Shown here: piece by piece, positions 42,767-49,663 of the stretch
Position numbering within the stretch: the first letter of the stretch is position 1
Layout of the letters: each line of letters begins with the position of its first letter
DNA from: Pelagicoccus sp. SDUM812005
GTDB taxonomy: Bacteria > Verrucomicrobiota > Verrucomicrobiia > Opitutales > Opitutaceae
NCBI RefSeq assembly: GCF_031127875.1
Contig: NZ_JARXIA010000006.1
Location: 186,001 to 250,000, forward strand
Length of the DNA stretch: 64,000 nucleotides
Direction: 5' to 3'
Made by a program: the position numbers and the translations under genes
Notes under the pieces: generated by a model
The model's database searches: none
What the model was told of the DNA's origin: nothing
Seen by the model: only the letters and a program-made list of their open reading frames with translations

Positions 42767-43354
42767 ATGTCGAATACCCAATACTACCAATCCTTTTGTA
42801 ACACGCTGCGTCGTTCACTTGATGCTGTCGTGGTAAATGCTCGAGATGGACAAATGGTCGAAACTGAAGAAGCCTTCGAAATCGTTTGTCGTAAGGCTTT
42901 AGCGATTCGGGATGCCGGTCGAAATATGTATCTTTGTGGAAATGGGGCAAGTGCGGCATTTTCGAATCATATGGCTTTGGATTGGACGAAGGCGGGCGGG
43001 GTGCCGACGTTTTCCTTCAGCGACTCGGCCTTGTTGACTGCGATGGGTAACGATCTTGGCTACGAAAACGCGTTTAGCGCTCCCTTGAGTTGGTATGCAA
43101 AAAGTGGAGACCTGCTCGTGACTATTAGCTCTTCAGGGAATTCTCCTAATATCATCAAGACAATTGAGGTCGCTAGAAGTAAGGGAATGGAAGTCGTTAC
43201 GTTTTCGGGGATGGGAGAAGGGAACAAGTCGCGTTCGATGGGGGATCTGAACTTCTACGTTCCATCTGAAACCTATGGAATCGCCGAATCAGCCCACCAG
43301 GTTCTGCTGCACATCTGGTTGGATAAGTTTATTGGGATCGAGTACGGTTCGTAG
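42767..43354 (+). CDS. GmhA-like SIS sugar-phosphate isomerase
   Basis: 195 residues with one SIS domain. MYLCGNGASAAFSNHMALDWTK and LVTISSSGNSPNII hold the phosphosugar site; LGYENAFSAPLSWYAKSGD fits GmhA, the sedoheptulose-7-phosphate isomerase of heptose pathways, rather than the KdsD type, which carries CBS domains. An isomerase acting on a seven-carbon sugar beside a sedoheptulose-cyclase-like protein is a suggestive pair (inference). It stands 62 bases after the cytidylyltransferase, in the same operon. Confidence 0.88.
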   Translation: MSNTQYYQSFCNTLRRSLDAVVVNARDGQMVETEEAFEIVCRKALAIRDAGRNMYLCGNGASAAFSNHMALDWTKAGGVPTFSFSDSALLTAMGNDLGYENAFSAPLSWYAKSGDLLVTISSSGNSPNIIKTIEVARSKGMEVVTFSGMGEGNKSRSMGDLNFYVPSETYGIAESAHQVLLHIWLDKFIGIEYGS

Positions 43355-43368
43355 CTAGAAAAGGAATT

Positions 43369-44175
43369 ATGAAGATCTGGAAAAACACGGGAACGCTTGA
43401 CGCGTTTGTGCCTGAACTATCGCAGCAGTTCGTTGATCCGGCGGATGCCGAGGTTGCTGTTCTAGGGAGCAGGCCGGTCGATCTGGATTCCATGCCGCGT
43501 TTGAGGGGGATTTTCAAGTGCGGGGTAGGCACTGACAACGTACCTTTTGAAGAGTGTGCGCGGCGAGGCATCAAGGTTGGCCTTCCTTCCGAAGGAACTG
43601 CGAGCGTTATCTTTGAGGAGACTGCATCGTTTGCTGTCTCTCTCATTTTCCGTATGCTGTATTCCAATGTCGGAGACTTGGATGCTTGGCGGAAAGAGAC
43701 TCGTGTAGCAGCCCAGAAAAAGAATGTTTTGGTAGTCGGCTTGGGAAACATAGGAAGCCGAGTTGTCAAAAAGCTGGAACCGACTGTAAACGTGATTGGT
43801 TACGATTTGGCGATGTCGCCGCTTGATGTACTCGAAGAGTTAATCCCTAAGGCCGATGTCGTTACTTTGCATATACCCCTGGAGGAAGGAACTCGTGGTT
43901 TTTGGGGAACGAAGCATCTGGGTTTGATGAAAAGGGGGGCTGCCTTGGTCAATACGGCTCGTGGGCCTGTGGTAGATGAGGACGCCTTGTATGAGGCATT
44001 GGGGCAGCATCGAATTCGAGCGGCGTTCGATGTGTTCTGGAAAGAGCCATATGAAGGGAAATTGAGAGAAATGTATCCAGACCCCTTTTACATGACTCCG
44101 CACGTCGCAAGTACATGCGTGGACTTTCTCGAAGGCTTAGCTGAGGATTACCGAGCTTTTGTGAAGCAATTCTAA
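43369..44175 (+). CDS. D-2-hydroxyacid dehydrogenase-like protein
   Basis: 268 residues, shorter than the 310-330 usual for the family, mainly at the N-terminal substrate-binding domain. The catalytic domain shows LRGIFKCGVGTDNV, NAD site VVGLGNIGSRVVKKL, NTARGPVVDEDAL with the substrate-binding arginine, and TPHVAS with the catalytic histidine; the acidic partner lies around FDVFWKEPY. It could interconvert a 2-hydroxy and 2-keto acid in the sugar pathway of this operon. Position 15 bases after the SIS gene. Confidence 0.85.
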   Translation: MKIWKNTGTLDAFVPELSQQFVDPADAEVAVLGSRPVDLDSMPRLRGIFKCGVGTDNVPFEECARRGIKVGLPSEGTASVIFEETASFAVSLIFRMLYSNVGDLDAWRKETRVAAQKKNVLVVGLGNIGSRVVKKLEPTVNVIGYDLAMSPLDVLEELIPKADVVTLHIPLEEGTRGFWGTKHLGLMKRGAALVNTARGPVVDEDALYEALGQHRIRAAFDVFWKEPYEGKLREMYPDPFYMTPHVASTCVDFLEGLAEDYRAFVKQF

Positions 44176-44181
44176 CAAATT

Positions 44182-45168
44182 ATGCTCAAGGTAGGAATTA
44201 TAGGATACGGTAAGATGGGGCGAATTCGCCACAAGGCTCTTGTAGGTGACGGTAGGGCTGAGGTGGTCGCGATCTTTGACCCCGAGCCGATTGATGACGC
44301 GCTGTGTGCTGTGGTCGATAGCGAGAATGAGATCTTGGAGAATCCGGAGATTGATGCAATTTTCGTCTGTGCTCCCAATTTTCGAATACCGGAATTAGCT
44401 AAGCGCGGCCTAAGGTCGGGAAAGCATGTCTTCGCGGAAAAACCACCGGGGTTCACTGCTGCCGATGTTGAAGGAGTTCGACTGGTAGAGGCGGAATCGG
44501 AGGGGTTGAAGCTCATGTATGGTTTTAACCATCGCCACCACGCGAGTATCAAGAAAATGAAGTCACTCATCGAATCAGGGGAACTAGGTAAGATTCTTTG
44601 GATGCGTGGCCGTTATGGAAAGGAAGTAGATGACTCTTATTTCGAGACGTGGAGGGCGGACCCCAAGTTAGCAGGAGGTGGAATCATGTTGGACCAAGGC
44701 ATTCACATGCTAGATCTTTTCATGTATTTTTGTGGGGGATTTGATGTCGTGCATGCTTTGGTTTCAAATCTATATTGGAAGATTGATGGAGGAGAGGATA
44801 ATGTTTTTGCAATCTTCAAGAATTCGGAGACAGGAGTGTGCGCATCACTCCATTCGACGATGACTCAATGGCGCTATTTGTTTTCATTGGAGATCTTTTT
44901 GGAGGGTGGGGCTTTGATACTGAACGGGCTAAAAACTTCATCAGGCGTTTATGGCGATGAGGATCTGGCGATTAAGCGTAATGATTCTGATGCCCATGGA
45001 GGGTTCGCCCACGAGGAGCATATCGTATATCACACTGATGTTTCCTGGGCATCGGAGATAGGGCATTTTATTGATAGCATAGAAAAGCGTCAGCCTGTGC
45101 TTCAGGGGACGTCACTGGACGCTCTGAACCTCATGAAGATTATGGATCGGATTTACCAAGGAAGCTGA
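44182..45168 (+). CDS. Gfo/Idh/MocA-family oxidoreductase
   Basis: 328 residues. NAD site VGIIGYGKMGRIRHKAL, the strand-turn EKPPGFTAADVE (the common EKP catalytic segment), and a C-terminal alpha/beta domain with GGGIMLDQGIHMLDLF. This family oxidises or reduces ring carbons of nucleotide sugars and inositols, which fits a cyclitol-type product. It follows the hydroxyacid dehydrogenase by six bases and shares its operon. The substrate is not predictable. Confidence 0.9.
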   Translation: MLKVGIIGYGKMGRIRHKALVGDGRAEVVAIFDPEPIDDALCAVVDSENEILENPEIDAIFVCAPNFRIPELAKRGLRSGKHVFAEKPPGFTAADVEGVRLVEAESEGLKLMYGFNHRHHASIKKMKSLIESGELGKILWMRGRYGKEVDDSYFETWRADPKLAGGGIMLDQGIHMLDLFMYFCGGFDVVHALVSNLYWKIDGGEDNVFAIFKNSETGVCASLHSTMTQWRYLFSLEIFLEGGALILNGLKTSSGVYGDEDLAIKRNDSDAHGGFAHEEHIVYHTDVSWASEIGHFIDSIEKRQPVLQGTSLDALNLMKIMDRIYQGS

Positions 45169-45192
45169 GTATTTAACACACGATTATCGAAA

Positions 45193-46146
45193 ATGAAGCA
45201 GTCGTACTTTGAGTTGCTGAAAGAGAACGAGATAGCCTTGAACTTGTCTTTGGTCGAGGAGTCGATGCTCGGGAAGAACCTCTTTATCTGGGGGCTTGAG
45301 CCTATTGCGTTTGTTCTAGCCGACTACGTGCGGGAAAAATACGGAATGAAGGTGGAGGCGTTTGTCGATTGGTCTGGTGAAAGAGTTGGGGGCCAGGAAG
45401 GAAAGACGCCCATTGTAAGTCCAGCAGAACTCAGAAAATCGAAGGTTGAGAGTGATTGCTACGTTCTAATTGGAGTCTATGCTTGGCGGAATGTGGGTTG
45501 TGTGTTGCTTAATATGGGCTTCTCGCATTTAGCGGAGTTTGCGGTGCCGTTCTGCAATTTCAGAAGCGATGTTCCGTTTTATGAAGGAGAAAAATTCGGG
45601 AATCTCCTGTTTGTAGGCCAGCGAACTAGCAATTTTGCAACTTTGAAGTCTGGTCTCGTTCCGTATCGGCTAGATGGATCGCCAATTCGGAAAATCGGCG
45701 CGTTTTGCTCTGTTGCTATGGGTGCTACGATCGTGCAGAACCATCCGACATACGCTTCTACAAGTAGTTACTTTTTCAATACTGATGATCGAGTTTTCGA
45801 GGAGCATTTTGGTGCATGCAATCCTGTGACGGAGGTTGGGAATGATGTATGGCTCGGACGGAATGCGGTCATTATGCCGGGAGTTCGGATCGGGAACGGA
45901 GCAATTATTGGTTCTTCATCAGTCGTGACGAAAGATGTTCCGGATTACGCGATCGTCATGGGGAATCCAGGGCAAATCGTTAGTTTTCGATTTAGTCCTG
46001 AAGAGATTTTATTGCTTAACGAGACACAATGGTGGAATTGGCATTTGAGAAAAATAGACAAAAATAGGGAACTATTCCAATCGGATGATGTGACCCCCTT
46101 TTTCGATATGCTGAGAGAGGCACTGAATCGTGAAGAGTGCTACTAG
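45193..46146 (+). CDS. Hexapeptide-repeat acetyltransferase with N-terminal Rossmann-like domain
   Basis: 317 residues. Residues 25-115 form a nucleotide-binding-like domain as in PglD (NLFIWGLEPIAFVLADYV, SDCYVLIGVY). The C-terminal part is a left-handed beta-helix O- or N-acetyltransferase of the VatD/CatB type: IVQNHPTYAST carries the catalytic histidine, followed by VGNDVWLGRNAVIMPGVRIGNGAIIGSSSVV and the late WWNW. It probably acylates the sugar made in this operon. Stop overlaps closely with the next gene (three bases between). Confidence 0.88.
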   Translation: MKQSYFELLKENEIALNLSLVEESMLGKNLFIWGLEPIAFVLADYVREKYGMKVEAFVDWSGERVGGQEGKTPIVSPAELRKSKVESDCYVLIGVYAWRNVGCVLLNMGFSHLAEFAVPFCNFRSDVPFYEGEKFGNLLFVGQRTSNFATLKSGLVPYRLDGSPIRKIGAFCSVAMGATIVQNHPTYASTSSYFFNTDDRVFEEHFGACNPVTEVGNDVWLGRNAVIMPGVRIGNGAIIGSSSVVTKDVPDYAIVMGNPGQIVSFRFSPEEILLLNETQWWNWHLRKIDKNRELFQSDDVTPFFDMLREALNREECY

Positions 46147-46149
46147 GCG

Positions 46150-47745
46150 ATGCTAACAGGTTCTAAATCGAGAAGTTGTCTTGTCCTATGCCATATCGCT
46201 AGTTGGTCGAGCATGCATGCTCTCGCTCTTGCCGATCGATTTCGTAGTGAAGGTGTAGAAGTCGAATTCATGGTGGCGTCAGCCGATCGAACCGATGCTG
46301 GAAGGGATTTGGCAGAGTTTGGCGCCTTAGTGGAGGGCTCAGGATTTGGTCGAGTTGTATCTACTCAAATTTACAATTCCAGCAGTGAACTGTACGGGTG
46401 GTTGATGGACTACGTGAACTCTCAGTTGGGTAGTGATAGAGATGTTGAGCGCTTCTACCTCCCTTGTAATGAGTTTAATAATTTTCATTCACCCAGCGTT
46501 GATGGAATAGTAGCTCTCGCACGTATTTTAGAGTTAAAAGGTGTTGAGCTGCACGCTTTTGATCATGGGCCAGGTGATTGGTTGTCTTCTTATGACGAGA
46601 CACACTCGGACAGTCTCTCTTACGCTAAGATGATCACATTTTCCACAGTTCAAGTGTTTGACCCGAAGGGGTGGCTTGGGGATGGCCGTTGTACCGTTCT
46701 TGATTCGATCCATTGCTTGCATGCGATTCGAACTGTCGGAGAATTCGTTAAGGAAAGGGACTCACGTTTTTTTGATTCGCTCAGTGTGGAATCGGATTCG
46801 ATTTTTATCATCGGAGGTACTTATGACTATTCGATCGGGAGAAGTTGCTTTGAAGAATATATACGAATAATCAGGCAAGCAAAGAAGAACGGGATAACCG
46901 TCTATTTTAAGCCTCACAAACACTATTATTTAGAAGGTGATCAAGGTGTTATAGCGGAACTCAAGAGGGAAGGAGCTATTCTCGTCGATGCTGTTTCCTG
47001 TGGAGCTGAAGTATTGATCGAATTGCTGAAGCCTATTGGGGTCGTTGGCGTTTGCTCAAGTGCCTTGCGACATAGCTGGCATCATCTTGGGGTTCCCGCC
47101 TTTACCGTTGTGACCGCAAGCCTCATGCAATCGTTGTTGGAGGGGGAGAGGGCGAATGCTGGATTAGCGATGAGTCTGAAGAGTGGGCGCTACCGATTCT
47201 TAGAGATTATGATGAATGTCTGTAGTTTGCCTCATTGGGATGAACTGGATCTATCTTTGTGGACGAGAAGTCGAAAAACTGAATACGAAGAGGTACTTTC
47301 AATAGTGAAAGAGCGGTCTGCTTTGTATCGGACTCTTCTGCCGATGAGGGAAATGGTTTTTTCTAATTATTTGTCGAGATTGAGCCGGATTAAAGGAAAC
47401 TGTGACGATTACTATCTTTACGCATTGGACTTGTGCTCAGAGAATAATTGCAGATTCGCTGTTTACGGAACAGGCGAGGGTGGGAGGGATGTGTTGAGAC
47501 TCGCGAAAAATCTCGGAATGTCACCTGTCTATATGATCGATAGTAAGGCCAATGAGCCCTTTTCCGAAGTGTTTGGAGTTAAAGTGAGACCATTGGATGC
47601 GGTGTCCGATGAGGAGTTGGGCAAGTTGGATGCTATTGTCGTCTCAAGCGTGACCTATTACAAGGAAATCGTCAGTAAGCTAAGACCTGTATGTGAATCC
47701 GCAGCCATACGAATCATTCATTTCGGTGATCTGGTTCGCAGCTAA
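46150..47745 (+). CDS. GT-B protein with sialyltransferase-like motifs and a C-terminal Rossmann domain
   Basis: 531 residues, not matching a family I can name. Three features recall bacterial CMP-sialic acid transferases (GT52/GT80/polysialyl type): an acidic-Gly block DHGPGDW, a basic-His block YFKPHKHYY, and a Ser-Ser block VGVCSSALRHSW. The last 100 residues (CRFAVYGTGEGGRDVLRLAKNLG, then IDSKANEPF) are a separate Rossmann-like domain resembling PglD/CoA-binding modules. As the last gene of an operon with a CMP-sugar synthetase, transfer of that CMP-sugar is the simplest role (inference). Cytoplasmic, no membrane helix. Confidence 0.6.
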   Translation: MLTGSKSRSCLVLCHIASWSSMHALALADRFRSEGVEVEFMVASADRTDAGRDLAEFGALVEGSGFGRVVSTQIYNSSSELYGWLMDYVNSQLGSDRDVERFYLPCNEFNNFHSPSVDGIVALARILELKGVELHAFDHGPGDWLSSYDETHSDSLSYAKMITFSTVQVFDPKGWLGDGRCTVLDSIHCLHAIRTVGEFVKERDSRFFDSLSVESDSIFIIGGTYDYSIGRSCFEEYIRIIRQAKKNGITVYFKPHKHYYLEGDQGVIAELKREGAILVDAVSCGAEVLIELLKPIGVVGVCSSALRHSWHHLGVPAFTVVTASLMQSLLEGERANAGLAMSLKSGRYRFLEIMMNVCSLPHWDELDLSLWTRSRKTEYEEVLSIVKERSALYRTLLPMREMVFSNYLSRLSRIKGNCDDYYLYALDLCSENNCRFAVYGTGEGGRDVLRLAKNLGMSPVYMIDSKANEPFSEVFGVKVRPLDAVSDEELGKLDAIVVSSVTYYKEIVSKLRPVCESAAIRIIHFGDLVRS

Positions 47746-47751
47746 ACTTAG

Positions 47752-48366
47752 CTAGGTTTGGATCGCGATGGCAATGGCATCAGATTCTGTATGACTGATT
47801 GATATATGAAAGCCGGGGAAAGATGGCTTGCCGTTGGAGTCAGCGGAAATTGAAATCTGATTGAATGGAATGTCTCGAAAGGAATTATTCGCTTTTGCGA
47901 TTGCTTCTTTTGCGGCGAATCGTCCAGCGAATGACTCTATTGGGTTAGGTTGGAGGATGCAGTGAGCTATTTCTTCTGGAGAGAAATTTTCTTTGTAGAA
48001 GGTTGCGCTACGGTAATCTTCCTGTCTCTCGAATTGGGATACTTTTTCAATGTCGATACCGACGGAACGAATTGTAGATGGGAAGCTGGATGAGGCCTTT
48101 GTCGTCTCGACTGCTCTTGTTTTTAGGCGTGGTTTAAGAGGGCCTGACTCGCTTCCGAGGCATTCTAAAAGTTGGCCGTAGGTTTCGATGTTTCGTTTTG
48201 ATCCGTTGAGGGGGAATCCTGCATCGGATAGTTTTGAATACATCCGATGGAGGATGATTGATCCAGCAACGGCTTTTTTGCCGACTGGGGTATTTGAGTT
48301 TATCGAGGAAGGTGGGGTCTTTAGAAAACTCGCCACGATCTCTCTGATTTTTTCGTCGTCTTCCAT
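47752..48366 (-). CDS. AcpS-type phosphopantetheinyl transferase with ACP-like N-terminus
   Basis: 204 residues from ATG 48366, 19 bases after the E2 stop (an in-frame start at 48438 would overlap E2). The C-terminal half is an AcpS fold: VGIDIEKVSQF with the Mg ligand, FAGRFAAKEAIAKA, and HISISHTESDAIAIA. The first 75 residues (DEKIREIVASFLKTPPSSI, SIILHRMYSKL, ETYGQLLECL) look like an acyl-carrier helix bundle, but the phosphopantetheine DSL serine is missing. It closes a 13-gene operon, and its stop is 6 bp from the convergent GT-B gene. A dedicated PPTase implies a carrier protein, not visible here. Confidence 0.8.
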   Translation of the reverse strand: MEDDEKIREIVASFLKTPPSSINSNTPVGKKAVAGSIILHRMYSKLSDAGFPLNGSKRNIETYGQLLECLGSESGPLKPRLKTRAVETTKASSSFPSTIRSVGIDIEKVSQFERQEDYRSATFYKENFSPEEIAHCILQPNPIESFAGRFAAKEAIAKANNSFRDIPFNQISISADSNGKPSFPGFHISISHTESDAIAIAIQT

Positions 48367-48385
48367 GTTAATTGAAGTTATATAT

Positions 48386-49663
48386 TCACCACCCTCCGTT
48401 GGCACAAACAAAGCACATGTAACGCTCTCGACCATCATGCTGAGTTACCTTTATTAGGCCGCGTCCACCAAGCTGATTGTCTTCGTTGAGCGTTTTCATG
48501 CAAATGCTGCAAGTTGGCGTGGTTTCTTGCTTATGGGCGAGAGAAGGGTTTGCGTAGCTTTCTAGCCTGTTTTTTAGCTCAACTAGAAAGGTACTCGCTT
48601 CTTTGCCATTTGAGACTCGGTGATCGAAGGCGAGGGATAGTATGATCGATGAGCCATTCGTTTCTGATCGCGCAATGCCGAGGATTGCAGATTGGTTTTT
48701 GTTTACAAGCGGGGTGAAGTGGCTGATGCCGGTGGCGGTCAGGTCGCTTATGGTGAAAGTGCTTCCTGTGAGGTCGTTGCCGTCGAGCTTTCGATCGAGG
48801 TACTTGTTTGCGAGTTGAAGGATCGACTCTTCTAACTGTCGTAGTGATTTTTTTGGCGTGTTTTGAATTTTGGCAACTTTAAGTCCGTCGTCTATGTCTA
48901 TTGCAATTCCGATATCGATAGAGTTGTAGTACACAATGTGATCGTTTATAAAGTAGGCATTCAGGTTTGGAAATTGCTTCAATAGTCGGGACGATTCGTA
49001 TACGGCGATTGGTAGAATGGAATCGGGAAGGTGGGCTAGGGAGAGGCTCAGGGCTTCGTAGAGGCCGTGCGTTTGTAGGTCTGTAAAGACTATGCTGGTC
49101 AGGCCTGCGGATTGTACGGAGCTCAAGTAACGAATCTCATTGGCTTTGCTAGGGCTGAGCTTTTCTAGGCGCGTTCCTGGCAATGGAGTTTGGATTGCCT
49201 CCGCGGACGTTTGGAGAGGGGGTGAGGAATTTGGGTGGGTATGTCCTAGCTTTGCGTGCACATCATGAATCGAGACGAGATCTCGGTCCTGGAAGTCGGT
49301 TTTGGATAGGCCATACTTTTTAATGAGTTTCAAGGCACTGCTGGAGAAAATTGTTTCTGAAGCTTCGTCAGTACTACGGTCTTGCTCCTCAAGTTGAAGC
49401 CGGTTTGTTTCGAAGTCTTCTTTTGTTTCGTGAACTCGAGCGATGCGGTGTCCAATTGGGACTTCTTGGTCGAGTTTAACCGTGTATTCGATTACACCTG
49501 CCGTCGGCGATTCGATTGGTGTGACAGCCTTCGATCCTTCGAAGTCTAGAATAATATCTCCGGTTTCGATTTCGGCGCCTTGATCGAAGTATAGGTGTAC
49601 GATCGCAACGCTCTGGTCGTTGACGTTTTCGGCTGGGATGAGGATTTCGATTGGAGGTTTCAT
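48386..49663 (-). CDS. 2-oxoacid dehydrogenase E2 subunit with added C-terminal four-cysteine module
   Basis: 425 residues. A lipoyl domain (1-80) with the lipoyl lysine K45 in DFEGSKAVTPI, a peripheral E3-binding domain (about 105-140, LKLIKKYGLSKTDF), and the CoA-acyltransferase domain (165-380). The catalytic DHRxxDG motif reads AFDHRVSNG, so the aspartate is asparagine. After it, residues 383-425 carry CSIC and CFVC (C385, C388, C417, C420), a zinc-ribbon-like addition unknown to me in E2. No E3 (lipoamide dehydrogenase) gene is present. Overlaps E1 by four bases; presumably a special acyl-transfer complex. Confidence 0.82.
   Translation of the reverse strand: MKPPIEILIPAENVNDQSVAIVHLYFDQGAEIETGDIILDFEGSKAVTPIESPTAGVIEYTVKLDQEVPIGHRIARVHETKEDFETNRLQLEEQDRSTDEASETIFSSSALKLIKKYGLSKTDFQDRDLVSIHDVHAKLGHTHPNSSPPLQTSAEAIQTPLPGTRLEKLSPSKANEIRYLSSVQSAGLTSIVFTDLQTHGLYEALSLSLAHLPDSILPIAVYESSRLLKQFPNLNAYFINDHIVYYNSIDIGIAIDIDDGLKVAKIQNTPKKSLRQLEESILQLANKYLDRKLDGNDLTGSTFTISDLTATGISHFTPLVNKNQSAILGIARSETNGSSIILSLAFDHRVSNGKEASTFLVELKNRLESYANPSLAHKQETTPTCSICMKTLNEDNQLGGRGLIKVTQHDGRERYMCFVCANGGW

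Noticed and set aside
48367-48438. Longer N-terminus for the PPTase, starting at 48438
   Set aside because: It would overlap the E2 zinc-ribbon coding; the ATG at 48366 starts at the carrier-like helix.
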